Below are positions 49,679 through 59,484 of a DNA stretch of 64,000 nucleotides, piece after piece. Each line of letters opens with the position of its first letter. Positions within the stretch are counted from its first letter, which is position 1. Under the pieces are notes generated by a model, which saw nothing but the letters and a program-made list of their open reading frames with translations, was not told the origin of the DNA and searched no databases. Both the position numbers and the translations under genes were made by a program. This DNA comes from Limnovirga soli (GTDB lineage Bacteria > Bacteroidota > Bacteroidia > Chitinophagales > Chitinophagaceae). The stretch is from assembly GCF_013106755.1 (NCBI RefSeq), contig NZ_WHPF01000002.1, positions 407,879 through 471,878 of the forward strand. Reading direction: 5' to 3'.

Positions 49679-51586
49679 TTACAGGGTTTCTTTTAGCCAT
49701 TTATAAAACTCTCTTTGCCAAACCAATGCATTTTGTGCGTGCAAAACCCAATGGTTTTCATCGGGCAAATACAAAAACTTACTTTTTATACCCCTTAACT
49801 GTGCCGCCTGAAAAGCCTGTTGCCCCTGTTCAATGGGTACCCGGTAATCTTTTCCACCCTGTACAATCATAATGGGTGTATCCCATTTATCAACAAAATT
49901 ACTGGGCGATTGCCCAAAAGAACGCTGAGCAACTGCATTGGTTTTATCCCAATAAGGGCCACCCTTTTCCCAGTTCTCAAAAAACATTTCATCTGTTGTG
50001 CCATACATGCTTTTAAAATCAAATATCCCATCATGAGAAATAAAACTTTTAAACCGGTGATTATGCGCTCCTGCCAAAGCAAATACCGAAAATCCACCAA
50101 AACTGGCGCCCACACAACCCCTTCTATCCTTGTCAATAAAAGGTTCTTTTGATATAGTATCTATAGCACTCAGATAATCTTTTATCACCTGTCCGCCCCA
50201 ATCTTTACTTACCTGTTCATTCCAAAGTGTACCAAAACCCGGCATACCACGGCGACAAGGTGCTATAACAATATACCCGTTAGAAGCCATCAACTGAAAG
50301 TTCCAGCGCATAGAATAAAATTGGGTTAGGGATGATTGTGGCCCTCCCTGGCAATACAGTAAAGATGGGTACTTTTTTGTTTTATCAAATCCCGGAGGGT
50401 AAATTACCCAAACCAGCATTTGTTTATGATCGGTAGTGGTAACAAATCTTCTTTCGGTTTTACACATGGCCAGGGTACGGTAAATATCATCGTTTACATG
50501 CGTTAGCTGTACCATACTGCCATCTACTGTACTTACGTTGTATAGCTCTGTAGCATGATTCATGTCGGTACGGGTTACAATTACCCCATTATCTGCCTGC
50601 CCAACTATGCCAGACACATCAAAATCGCCTTTTGTAAGCTGGCGCATTACTGGTAGCATTTTTGTTAAGCCGGGATAGGCCACCACAAATAATTGCAGTG
50701 TTCCATTAACAGGTGCTATAAAGAATATGTTCCTGTTATCCTCACTCCACTTAAAGCTTTCTACATGTATGGCATCCCATTGTTGGGTAAGATTCATTTT
50801 GGTAACCCCATCCCATACAATAATATCCTGCTTATCGGCCTCGTAGCCATCCCGCTTCATGCTTAACCAAGCCAAATCACCGCGACTATTATAGGCCGGG
50901 TTTACATCATAACCTTTATTGTCTTCTGTAATATTTTTTGTAAAACCGCCTTCCACATCATAAACATATAAGTCTGTATTTGTGCTTACTGCATAGGCGG
51001 TGCCGGTTTTCTTTTTACTAACATACACAACATGTTTGCTATCCGGGTTCCAAATAAAATCCTCATCGCCGCCAAAGGGTTTTTGCGGACAATCAAATGC
51101 TTCTCCCATCATAATATCTTTACCAGCCATAGCAATACCATTTACATAAGGTGATACAAAAACATGGCTAAACTTACCATCCTCCCATTCATCCCAATGG
51201 CGGTAATTAAGAGAAGTGTATATGTATGCATTGCTTTTGGGTAAATCGGCATATGTATCTGCGCCGGTTACATTTTGCAAGCGAACATCTGCGCTGCTAA
51301 TAATATACTTTCCGTCGGGCGAAATTCTGTCGTTTTCCAATAAAGTATCTGTGTTGTTTACTTCAATGGGGTTGCCGCCTGTTACAGGAACCATATAAGT
51401 TTTTGTGCTGCTTTTATTGGCTACTACATCAGGTGTGCCCACCTTATACACCACATATTTTTTATCTTTCGAAATGCCTGCAGCACTTACACGGCCAAGT
51501 CTCCAAAGCAATTCTGGTGTCATCAGGTTTTGTGCCATTGCCATCAAAGGGCCCAATAACAAAACAGCTATTATTATTCTTTTCAT
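49679..51586 (-). CDS. S9-family prolyl oligopeptidase, exported
   Basis: The 635-residue protein has a signal peptide (MKRIIIAVLLLGPLMAMAQ), a beta-propeller part with TolB/WD-like repeats and a C-terminal alpha/beta-hydrolase. Its catalytic Ser is in GASFGGFS (about residue 500), with GKDYRVP (Asp) and DENHWVL (His) behind it. It probably cleaves short peptides in the periplasm. It has a terminator immediately downstream. Confidence 0.88.
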   Translation of the reverse strand: MKRIIIAVLLLGPLMAMAQNLMTPELLWRLGRVSAAGISKDKKYVVYKVGTPDVVANKSSTKTYMVPVTGGNPIEVNNTDTLLENDRISPDGKYIISSADVRLQNVTGADTYADLPKSNAYIYTSLNYRHWDEWEDGKFSHVFVSPYVNGIAMAGKDIMMGEAFDCPQKPFGGDEDFIWNPDSKHVVYVSKKKTGTAYAVSTNTDLYVYDVEGGFTKNITEDNKGYDVNPAYNSRGDLAWLSMKRDGYEADKQDIIVWDGVTKMNLTQQWDAIHVESFKWSEDNRNIFFIAPVNGTLQLFVVAYPGLTKMLPVMRQLTKGDFDVSGIVGQADNGVIVTRTDMNHATELYNVSTVDGSMVQLTHVNDDIYRTLAMCKTERRFVTTTDHKQMLVWVIYPPGFDKTKKYPSLLYCQGGPQSSLTQFYSMRWNFQLMASNGYIVIAPCRRGMPGFGTLWNEQVSKDWGGQVIKDYLSAIDTISKEPFIDKDRRGCVGASFGGFSVFALAGAHNHRFKSFISHDGIFDFKSMYGTTDEMFFENWEKGGPYWDKTNAVAQRSFGQSPSNFVDKWDTPIMIVQGGKDYRVPIEQGQQAFQAAQLRGIKSKFLYLPDENHWVLHAQNALVWQREFYKWLKETL

Positions 51587-51688
51587 AAGTAAAATTTAGA
51601 ACAACGAACTTATGAAATTCTATTGAGGCTGCATTTGCTTTACATCAATAGTTATGCACCAAACAGCAGTAAATGCATGAGGCTTTAC

Positions 51689-51707
51689 TTGCGTCGCACT
51701 CTTGTAC
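51689..51707 (-). repeat. Interspersed 19-bp repeat, chromosomal type (copy 9)
   Basis: The minus strand is GTACAAGAGTGCGACGCAA followed by GTAAAGCC. It is half of an inverted pair with the copy at 51797. Confidence 0.85.
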
Positions 51708-51796
51708 GTTCGTATCAAAGGGCAGCTTTTTTAAATACAAACCGCTTCAGCCAACTGCATGTAATACACTGTTTATTGCCGCATATTGTTAATACA

Positions 51797-51815
51797 GCAC
51801 AAGAGTGCGACGCAA
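51797..51815 (+). repeat. Interspersed 19-bp repeat, chromosomal type (copy 10)
   Basis: GCACAAGAGTGCGACGCAA, then CCGGGCTT and, 22 bp on, GCCGGGT. It is the other half of the inverted pair, in the same gap. Confidence 0.85.
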
Positions 51816-51936
51816 CCGGGCTTAACCATTGCACTGAAGCCGGGTACACAAACATTTGCAGCTTATGTAAATTAGTTGTAAGCCATTTTTGGTATACTAA
51901 TTTTCATACCTTCAAGGCCGTATAAAACAATACATT

Positions 51937-52683
51937 ATGAAAAATAGAAAACTGGCTTTTATTGTATTTGCTGCCCTTACACTTGTTGTTGCCAATAGTT
52001 TTGTATATGCCGATCCTGGTAAAAAAACCACCGGCACAGATAACCAACTTACCAAAAAAGAAAAAAAAGAAGGCTGGATTTTGCTTTTTAACGGCACCAG
52101 TTTAGATGGATGGAGAACCTATAAAAATATTCCGGGCTCATGGAATATTACCAATAATACCATTTGCAGCCAAAAGCCGGCCGGCGACCAAAACCCGGAT
52201 CTTATTTCGACCGATACCTATGAAAATTTTGAACTAACGGTGGAATGGAATCTTTCTCCCTTAGGCAATAGTGGCATTATGTATATGGCAACCGAGGAAT
52301 ATGATCATCCCTATGAATCTGGCCCGGAATACCAATTAATAGACGATGATAATTTTCCACAAAAAATAGAAGACTGGCAAAAAACAGGTGCGGCTTATGC
52401 CATACAGCCACCTCTTGTAAAAGCTGCCAAAGCACCGGGCCAATGGAATAAAACCACCATTATTGTAAATAAAGGCCATGTAGAACATTGGTTAAATGGA
52501 CAAAAAGTTGCCGACTACCAATTATGGAGCGATACCTGGAAACAGGCTGTAGCCAATGGAAAATGGAAAAACGAACCAGGTTATGGTGCCACCAAAAAAG
52601 GCCATATTGCTTTTCAGGCATCGCATAGCGGTGTGGATGGTAGCGGGGTTTGTTTTAAAAATATCAAGATTAAATTATTATAG
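51937..52683 (+). CDS. DUF1080 (3-keto-disaccharide hydrolase-like) protein
   Basis: The 248-residue protein has a signal peptide (MKNRKLAFIVFAALTLVVANS). It shows the DUF1080 pattern GWILLFNGTSLDGWR (about 47-61), LTVEWNLSPLGNSGIMYMA and EYQLIDDDNFP, then HWLNGQKVADYQL near the end. The family folds like a concanavalin lectin and includes hydrolases for sugars. It is the first of three plus-strand carbohydrate-related genes. Confidence 0.88.
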   Translation: MKNRKLAFIVFAALTLVVANSFVYADPGKKTTGTDNQLTKKEKKEGWILLFNGTSLDGWRTYKNIPGSWNITNNTICSQKPAGDQNPDLISTDTYENFELTVEWNLSPLGNSGIMYMATEEYDHPYESGPEYQLIDDDNFPQKIEDWQKTGAAYAIQPPLVKAAKAPGQWNKTTIIVNKGHVEHWLNGQKVADYQLWSDTWKQAVANGKWKNEPGYGATKKGHIAFQASHSGVDGSGVCFKNIKIKLL

Positions 52684-52719
52684 CAACGCTTCATAAGCAG
52701 GTTTACCACAATAATATTT

Positions 52720-53493
52720 ATGAGGAAATTTTGGCTTTTTTCCATTGCATGTATGGCTTTGTTGATGGCCTGTGAACAGGGCAATCAACAAAATGAGGGC
52801 GCCAATATTGTATTGATAGATACTTTGCCCTTCACCTATACAATGGTTGAAAAAACAGAGCAAAATGCCGAAGTGAAAGATTCAATGGATTTGTATACAG
52901 CGAGTATTAGCTACCCGGTGGTAAGTGGCGGTGCATTGGCAGACAGCATTAATGCTTTATTGCAAAAAACGGCTTTTAATAATTTTAGCTCGGCACAACA
53001 ACAGGTGGACAGTTTTGTAACCACCACGGCAGAATCTCATACCAGTGCCTCTTTTAACGGCTGGTATTATTCAGCTGATGTTAAAATACTGTATAACACT
53101 CCGTTGCTGTTGAGTATGGAAATGCAGATAAGTGAGTTTACCGGCGGCGCACATGGCAGTAATGTATCTTTATTATACACGTTAAACAACAATGGCAAGC
53201 AATTGCAATGGGCAGATTTACTGGAAACCAATGCACTGCCATTACTGATGAGGGTGAATGATTCCATTATGCGAAAAGAACAAGATATGGCGGCGGGTGC
53301 TACTTACCAGGATGCAGGATTTTTACTAGAAACCGATAGCCTGCCCCTGCCCCAGTTTTATGCTTTAACAAAAGATGGCTTACTAATGCACTACAATCAA
53401 TACGAAGTTACACCTTATGCCATGGGACTTATTAGCTATACTATTCCTTATAACCAATTATCCGGCATTCTACAAAAAAGCTGGATGCCATAA
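52720..53493 (+). CDS. DUF4163/DUF3298 lipoprotein
   Basis: The 257-residue protein has a lipobox (MALLMAC). It has DUF4163/DUF3298-like motifs: YPVVSGGALADSINALLQ, SMEMQISEFTGGAHGSNVS and ALTKDGLLMHYNQYEVTPYA near the end. The Gly-Gly-Ala-His motif in FTGGAHG is characteristic. A cell-envelope role is likely, but the specific function is unknown. Confidence 0.8.
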   Translation: MRKFWLFSIACMALLMACEQGNQQNEGANIVLIDTLPFTYTMVEKTEQNAEVKDSMDLYTASISYPVVSGGALADSINALLQKTAFNNFSSAQQQVDSFVTTTAESHTSASFNGWYYSADVKILYNTPLLLSMEMQISEFTGGAHGSNVSLLYTLNNNGKQLQWADLLETNALPLLMRVNDSIMRKEQDMAAGATYQDAGFLLETDSLPLPQFYALTKDGLLMHYNQYEVTPYAMGLISYTIPYNQLSGILQKSWMP

Positions 53494-53546
53494 ACACAAT
53501 ATTTTTTTGTACGGCCGATAGATTAACGGCACTCAACATTATCATT

Positions 53547-54761
53547 ATGCGTAACATACTAATTGCATTGCTTGCCTTTTTATTTACAGGATTTATTGCC
53601 AATGCCCAATTTATTAGCACCAAAGGGAAGGATGTAATTGACCCCGATGGTAAACCTTTTTTAATTACAGGCACCAATCTGGGCAACTGGCTGGTACCCG
53701 AAGGCTATATGTTTAAGTTTAATAAAACTGCTTCGGGCAGAATGATCAATGAATGCTTTACCGAATTGATTGGTCCGGATGCTACAAATGCTTTCTGGAA
53801 AGAATACCTGGATAATTATATTACACAGGAAGACATTCATTATTTAAAAAGCCTGGGCATGAACTCCATCAGGCTGCCATTTAATTACCGCCTATTTACC
53901 AATGAAGATTATATGGGTGGCGAAGGTGCCGCAAGGGGATTTGCGCTTTTTGACAAAGTGATTGGCTGGTGCAAAAAAGAACATCTCTATATTATGCTGG
54001 ATATGCATTGTGCACCCGGCGGACAAACTGGCGATAATATTGACGACAGCTATGGTTATCCGTATTTATTTGAGAACAAACCAAGCCGAGATCTTACCAT
54101 TCAAATTTGGAAATCCATTGCCAACAGGTATAAAAACGAACCCATTATTTTGGGGTACGATCTGTTAAACGAGCCCATCCCCCATTTTACTGATACCACC
54201 AAGCTAAACCCCATGCTGGAACCACTGTTTAAAGAAATTACTGCCGCCATAAGAACGGTAGATAAAAACCATATTATCTTTTTAGGTGGCGCACAATGGG
54301 ATTCTAATTTTAAAATATTCGGTAAACCTTTTGACAGTAAACTGGTATACACATTTCATAAATACTGGACAGATACCACCACCGCTGTAATACAGGACTA
54401 TATTGATTTTCGCGATAAATACAATGTACCGATTTATTGCGGAGAAACCGGCGAAAATACGGATGAGTGGGTAGAAGGCTTTCGCCATACACTGGAGAAA
54501 AATAATATAGGCTGGCATTACTGGCCTTATAAAAAGCTGGATAATACCAGGGGCATTATCACTTTCTCCGTACCTGATTATTATAAAGCAGTTATTCAAT
54601 ATGCCGACACACCACGTTTTACCTTTGGCGAAATACGTGATGCCATGCCTGCCAATAAAGGAGAAGTAAAACTGGCGCTGGAAGCCTTTTTAAACAATTG
54701 CAAATTCGAAAACTGTGTATCTAATCAGGGTTATATAAAAGCATTGGGGTTTAAGAAATAA
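53547..54761 (+). CDS. Glycoside hydrolase family 5-like cellulase
   Basis: The 404-residue protein has a signal peptide (MRNILIALLAFLFTGFIANAQ). The GH5 acid/base Glu is in YDLLNEPIP (about 204-212), and the nucleophile Glu in IYCGETGEN (about 295-303). Other GH5 features are NSIRLPFNYRLF, DMHCAPGGQ and HYWPYKK. It probably hydrolyses beta-1,4 or 1,3 glucans outside the cell. It is not clearly fused to a binding module. Confidence 0.88.
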   Translation: MRNILIALLAFLFTGFIANAQFISTKGKDVIDPDGKPFLITGTNLGNWLVPEGYMFKFNKTASGRMINECFTELIGPDATNAFWKEYLDNYITQEDIHYLKSLGMNSIRLPFNYRLFTNEDYMGGEGAARGFALFDKVIGWCKKEHLYIMLDMHCAPGGQTGDNIDDSYGYPYLFENKPSRDLTIQIWKSIANRYKNEPIILGYDLLNEPIPHFTDTTKLNPMLEPLFKEITAAIRTVDKNHIIFLGGAQWDSNFKIFGKPFDSKLVYTFHKYWTDTTTAVIQDYIDFRDKYNVPIYCGETGENTDEWVEGFRHTLEKNNIGWHYWPYKKLDNTRGIITFSVPDYYKAVIQYADTPRFTFGEIRDAMPANKGEVKLALEAFLNNCKFENCVSNQGYIKALGFKK

Positions 54762-54767
54762 GTGCTG

Positions 54768-55511
54768 CTAATTCTTTTTACCCAAAAAGACACGCATTTT
54801 ATCATTAATATAATACAGTATATCCTCATCGCCGGTATGTGTGCGCAGCCAATTGTAATCTGGTGTGTATTGTAGCATAAACTTTTTAAGTGTATCCCCG
54901 GTAAAACCAGTATAATAAGTAACTATCTCCTCCGAAAAACGGTATTTAATATAAGCATCTTTTTCATGCTGTGCTTCTAACTCGTAAGCACGGCGCTTAC
55001 GTTTTTCATCCTTGCTAAAATAGTTAAGGTTAATACCAATACCGGCACCCGAATTGGCATTTGTGGCAGCCGGTGCTTTGGGTGTACCCATATCCTGTAA
55101 AAAATCGCGGCGGCGTTTTATGCTGTCCTGCTGGTACCTCGTATATCCCACTGCCGAAACAACCACCGCTGCCAGTTCGTGTGGCAGTGGCGCCAGGTAC
55201 ACAAAAAATGTATCGGGTACCAAAGTGGTATATTTTACCTGTTTAAAATGGTAATTATCTGCAGTAAAAAATATAATATCGTTGGGGGCTACAAATATAG
55301 AAAAGCTGCCCTTCGCGCCTACCTCGGCGGTTTTATTGGTACGGGTATTTACAATATGGGCTTTAAGTAATGGCGAGTAGCTAATACTATCCAGCACATA
55401 CCCTTGCAAAATGCGTTTTTGTGCCTGTCCGGCCAGTACAAAACAAGTGGTAAAACTTAGCACCATAAACACCCTAAAAAGCAGGTTGGCATTGGGTAAA
55501 TATCTCTTCAT
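54768..55511 (-). CDS. Carboxypeptidase-like regulatory-domain protein
   Basis: The 247-residue protein has a signal peptide (FRVFMVLSFTTCFVLAGQAQ) and a following ILQGYVLDSISYSPLLKAHIVN segment of the CarbopepD_reg type, then KGSFSIFVAPNDIIFF. It is frequent in Bacteroidota outer-membrane proteins. The C-terminal part (EEIVTYYTGFTGDTLKKFM) is not recognised. The function is unknown. Confidence 0.75.
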   Translation of the reverse strand: MKRYLPNANLLFRVFMVLSFTTCFVLAGQAQKRILQGYVLDSISYSPLLKAHIVNTRTNKTAEVGAKGSFSIFVAPNDIIFFTADNYHFKQVKYTTLVPDTFFVYLAPLPHELAAVVVSAVGYTRYQQDSIKRRRDFLQDMGTPKAPAATNANSGAGIGINLNYFSKDEKRKRRAYELEAQHEKDAYIKYRFSEEIVTYYTGFTGDTLKKFMLQYTPDYNWLRTHTGDEDILYYINDKMRVFLGKKN

Positions 55512-55885
55512 AGATTCACAAAATAATTAAACAATTGGTTGGCGCTTTGTTAATTATTTTTATTGAGCCCAACACTTGTACCACCATTGGGCATCCTTGC
55601 GTCGCACACTTGTACGGTTGTATACAAGGCAACTTTCTATAGCCAAAATGTAAAACAATAAAAAGGGGTTAAGAAACCTGTCATTTCTTTTGTACAAGTT
55701 AGCAACCAAACGTAGCAATTGGCAAACTAACAAAAGCGCAGGTAAATTAAATTTTCTCTATAAATCGCAATCTGAATAGATTTTATACTATTTTCATTAT
55801 GCACTCTTCAATATCTTCCTAAAAGCCCTGTTGATTTATTGTAAATCAATTTGTAAAAAATCCTTTAATAAAACAAAGTATACAT
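55512..55885. other. 374-bp divergent intergenic region
   Basis: It lies between the carboxypeptidase-like gene (minus) and the delta-60 gene (plus). It holds the repeat at 55597-55615, with a partial second copy (ACACTTGTACC) at about 55572, plus long AT-rich tracts. I see no gene in it. Confidence 0.5.
55597..55615 (-). repeat. Interspersed 19-bp repeat, chromosomal type (copy 11)
   Basis: The minus strand is GTACAAGTGTGCGACGCAA followed by GGATGCCC. It lies in the divergent gap between the carboxypeptidase-like and delta-60 genes. Confidence 0.85.
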
Positions 55886-57709
55886 ATGAAACCCTCTATA
55901 ACAATAAGCGGTATGCGTAAACAAAAAGTCTTCCTTTTTGGACTCTACCTTTTAATTGCATCTTATTTGCCAACCAATACAATTAAAGCACAATCTGGCA
56001 GCCTTGACAAATCATTTGGAGAAAATGGTGTCGTTACAGATAAAAATTATTTGGGAGTTTCTAATGCTGCAAAATTGCTCAAAGATGGTAAAATAATTGC
56101 AGCGGGTGATGCCTACTTTAATGGCATAGCAGGTTTTTTTGTAGCAAAATACAATTCAGATGGCAGCATTGATTCTTCTTTTGGAACCAATGGAGGAGTA
56201 ATAACAGATTTCCCTCTAAAATTTGAACACTGTTATGCAGTTGGAGTTCAAACCGACGGAAAGATAATTGCAGGCGGTACCGTTTTTAATTCAGGGCTTG
56301 TTGATATTGCATTAGTACGCTATAACACAAATGGAAGTATTGATAGTTCTTTCGGTAATGAAGGTTTACTTATTTCTGATTTGGGCGCAAATGAGCTTTT
56401 CAAGAGTATGATAATTCAGGCAGATGATAAGATTATTATATCAGGAAACAGTCAAAAAAATGATAATGATATATTTACAAATTTCCTGGTGAGATACCTG
56501 AAAGACGGCACATTGGATTATAGCTTTGGAGATAATGGTAAAACGTTAACTGTGTTTGATAATGAAGTAGAGAACAGAGCTGTTACCCTACAAAAAGATG
56601 GCAAAATAATAACCGGAGGTAATTATGGTTATTTGGGCAATCAGGTACAATTTATATTAGTACGCTTTCTAGAAAACGGAGTAATAGATAACGAATTTGG
56701 AATCAGCGGAATGAGCAAGGAAGGTTATGGAAACAAGATAGGTGCAGAATTACATTCTTTAATAATACAAGATGAAAATAAAATTATCGCTGGAGGATTT
56801 GGTGGTAAACTAAAATCCAATATGGCATTAATGCGCTTTGAAAAAGATGGACTTATTGATACTTCTTTTAGTACTGATGGAAAACTTTTAGCAGAATTTG
56901 AAAACGAAACTTCAATTTCATCATTATTATATCAGAAAGATGGTAAAATAATTACAGCAGGCTCAATAAACCCTTTTTATTCAAATGCAGGATTTGCTGT
57001 TGCCAGATATTCTTCAAATGGGGAACTCGATTCTTCATTTGGAACAAATGGTTTAACTGTTACTTACATTGAAAATACATCAACTTGTTCCGATGCATTA
57101 TTGCAAGATGATGGCAAAATAATTTTAGTTGGAAGTTCATTTTTAAATGCTACGAATGAAAATCATTTTGCCTTTGCACGTTATAATAATGTAATAAAGC
57201 AGCACAGTGATATATATGTAAGATTGCGGAAATGGCTTCATAATCATGGATTTAGTTGGGAAAATAAAGGAGATAATGATATTGCATATTATGCAGTTGA
57301 ACGGAGTAATAATGGAAATGTATTTAAAGAAATTTCTAGAATTTTCAATAATACAGGGCAATCTAATTATGAAGATAATGAATCCACAAATGGTACAAAC
57401 TACTACAGACTTAGAGCGGTAGGTACAGATGGTATTATTGGATATTCAAATACAATTTCAATAAACTATATTGAAAAGGAAGTAAAACTTTACCCAAATC
57501 CGGTAAAAAATACTTTACATATTGAGGGCTTACCCACAGCTGAAAAAACAAAACTCTCAATTATTGATTTTAATGGTAATACAAAAGCCATTACAACAAT
57601 AACCGGTAATGCCTGCAATTGGAACATAGCACAGCTTAACAAGGGTAATTATATGCTAAAAATAGAACAAGCCAATGCGCAGTTTTCAATTAAATTTATA
57701 AAAGAATAA
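55886..57709 (+). CDS. Delta-60-repeat protein with type IX sorting domain
   Basis: The 607-residue protein has a signal peptide in residues 10-36 (second ATG at 55913). At least seven delta-60 repeats follow, each with a variant of DGKIIAGG and SIDSSFGTNG. The C-terminal 80 residues form a Por-type T9SS tail (VKLYPNPVKNTLHIEGLP, then GNYMLKIEQANAQFSIKFIK). It is likely to be secreted through the type IX system to the cell surface. The substrate is unknown. Confidence 0.85.
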   Translation: MKPSITISGMRKQKVFLFGLYLLIASYLPTNTIKAQSGSLDKSFGENGVVTDKNYLGVSNAAKLLKDGKIIAAGDAYFNGIAGFFVAKYNSDGSIDSSFGTNGGVITDFPLKFEHCYAVGVQTDGKIIAGGTVFNSGLVDIALVRYNTNGSIDSSFGNEGLLISDLGANELFKSMIIQADDKIIISGNSQKNDNDIFTNFLVRYLKDGTLDYSFGDNGKTLTVFDNEVENRAVTLQKDGKIITGGNYGYLGNQVQFILVRFLENGVIDNEFGISGMSKEGYGNKIGAELHSLIIQDENKIIAGGFGGKLKSNMALMRFEKDGLIDTSFSTDGKLLAEFENETSISSLLYQKDGKIITAGSINPFYSNAGFAVARYSSNGELDSSFGTNGLTVTYIENTSTCSDALLQDDGKIILVGSSFLNATNENHFAFARYNNVIKQHSDIYVRLRKWLHNHGFSWENKGDNDIAYYAVERSNNGNVFKEISRIFNNTGQSNYEDNESTNGTNYYRLRAVGTDGIIGYSNTISINYIEKEVKLYPNPVKNTLHIEGLPTAEKTKLSIIDFNGNTKAITTITGNACNWNIAQLNKGNYMLKIEQANAQFSIKFIKE

Positions 57710-57790
57710 ATTAAAGGGTACGCTCAACTCTTTTTATTGCATTGGCTTATTATATAATTACAAAGGGTTTGTTGCGTGAAGTATCGGAAC

Positions 57791-57809
57791 GTACAAGAGT
57801 GCGACGCAA
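57791..57809 (+). repeat. Interspersed 19-bp repeat, chromosomal type (copy 12)
   Basis: GTACAAGAGTGCGACGCAA, then CAAAGTCTCC and, about 20 bp later, GGCCGGGCC. It lies between the convergent delta-60 and permease genes. Confidence 0.85.
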
Positions 57810-57858
57810 CAAAGTCTCCTGCTTTGTTATTGGCCGGGCCAATAAGCATTTTACTGTA

Positions 57859-59202
57859 TCAATATTTTGTTTTACGTGCAGTGTATTGTTTTTCCCATTG
57901 TATAAATTGCCAAACCAGTTCGGCAGTTAGCAGGGTGCCCAACGCAAACAATGCCGGCACAATGGTACCACCCGATTCAGAAAAAGCAGCCGCCAATGCA
58001 ATGCAATAAACGGTTACGGGCAATAAACTCATGATGCACAAACCGGTAATATTCAATGGAATTTTAAATGGCCGGTGCTCTTCGGGTGCTTTTATGCGTA
58101 GTACAATCAGGGTTACAAATTCAAGAAAAAGACCGGCGCCATACAGGGTTACATCTATAATCAGCAGCTCTTCAAAAGTCCACAATATCATCAGGCTTAC
58201 AATACAGGCGCATACAATAATAGATACATATGGGGTTTTGTATTTGGGATGCAGGGTATGCAGTTTTTTATGCAACAGGTCATCGTCTGACATTACCTGC
58301 GGCACCCTGGAAACCGACAATAACACAGCAGAAAACAAACCCAATGCACTGGCCATGCCTCCTAATGATAACAATGCGCCCAACCAATAGCCGCCATAAA
58401 TACTACCCAATACCGGGAAACCTTCATCGTTTAGGGTAGCATAATCTACCCCAGATTGCTGGGCGGTCACAATAGCCAAAAAGTAAACCACAAAGATGAG
58501 CAGAAAAGCAATGCTGGCAGATTTAATATAAGTGCGTATGGGTTTATCCACTTCCTCGGCATAGGTGGTGGTATTGTCCCAGCCAAGAAAATTCCACATC
58601 ACGGTATACAAAGCCATACCAATTGAATTAAAACTAAGTCCCTGCAGGGATGGCGAAGGCAAACTAAAATCTCCACTAAAACCTGAAATGGCTACCCCAA
58701 ATAATATAACAAACGGTATTAATACCAGTGCGCCCAATATAAGTGAGGTTTTACCCACAGGTACAATACCCAAAATATTTAAACCAACCGATGACCAGAT
58801 AATTACCAAACAAACCGGAATTTTATACGCTTCAATGCCCGGGAAAAAGAAGGAGGCATAGCTGATAAATAGCACCGGATAAATAGCCAGGTCAACAAAA
58901 GTGTATAGCCAGGTCCACCAACCCTCATAAAATGCAAAACGTAAACCGAGTGCCCTTTTAACCCATTGGTAATAACCGCCGGTTACGGGCATCATGCTAT
59001 TTAATTCAAGTACGGTTAAAATGGTGGGTATATCCCAAACAATGGGCGTAATTATCAACAATAATAAAGCGCCATGCGTACCTGCAAAACTTAGTAAAGG
59101 CTCTAACCCATAGGGGCCACCGGAAACGGTAAGAAAAATAATAGCGGCCAATTGAAGCGGTATTAACTTTTTGTAGGTGGATGCAGGAGGTTGTTCGCTC
59201 AT
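57859..59202 (-). CDS. APC-family amino acid permease
   Basis: The 447-residue membrane protein has about 12 spans and the APC start pattern (LAAIIFLTVSGGPYGLEPLLS, in parts), with the Gly-rich first helix that forms the substrate site. Other helices (FLGWDNTTTYAEEVDKP) fit the family. The substrate is not deducible. No regulator is next to it. Confidence 0.85.
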   Translation of the reverse strand: MSEQPPASTYKKLIPLQLAAIIFLTVSGGPYGLEPLLSFAGTHGALLLLIITPIVWDIPTILTVLELNSMMPVTGGYYQWVKRALGLRFAFYEGWWTWLYTFVDLAIYPVLFISYASFFFPGIEAYKIPVCLVIIWSSVGLNILGIVPVGKTSLILGALVLIPFVILFGVAISGFSGDFSLPSPSLQGLSFNSIGMALYTVMWNFLGWDNTTTYAEEVDKPIRTYIKSASIAFLLIFVVYFLAIVTAQQSGVDYATLNDEGFPVLGSIYGGYWLGALLSLGGMASALGLFSAVLLSVSRVPQVMSDDDLLHKKLHTLHPKYKTPYVSIIVCACIVSLMILWTFEELLIIDVTLYGAGLFLEFVTLIVLRIKAPEEHRPFKIPLNITGLCIMSLLPVTVYCIALAAAFSESGGTIVPALFALGTLLTAELVWQFIQWEKQYTARKTKY

Positions 59203-59471
59203 TATTGGTAACAGTGGTTAAAATGAAAAACAATTGTTTGGTTTATATGCTGCATTGGCAAGCAGCACAAAATACCAAAAATATAATTTGCTGAATGTTT
59301 TTATTGCCAATTGTTTTGGTGCAGCTAAATGGTTAATCAGGCGCATAACAGGTGAATCCAGGTAACCGGTTACAATAAATTAATTCAACTAAACCAACAG
59401 TTTTATAGCTGTAAAACAAAACAAGCCGCGGTTAAAACCGTAAACCTACCTTAAAACTGCCCTGCGTAAGT

Positions 59472-59479
59472 TATCTTTG
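59472..59479 (+). promoter_or_regulatory. Promoter -7 element for the ABC-F gene
   Basis: TATCTTTG, a perfect TAnnTTTG match, is 5 bp before the ABC-F start. The 282-bp gap upstream (59203-59484) shows nothing else I can name. Confidence 0.65.
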
Positions 59480-59484
59480 CCGCT

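Larger units (their letters stand above)
51587..51936. other. 350-bp divergent intergenic region
   Basis: This gap between the S9 peptidase (minus) and DUF1080 (plus) genes holds two 19-bp repeats facing each other (51689-51707 and 51797-51815, about 90 bp between) and a TATACTAATTTTC sequence near 51894, a weak -7-like element. I see no gene in it. Confidence 0.5.
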
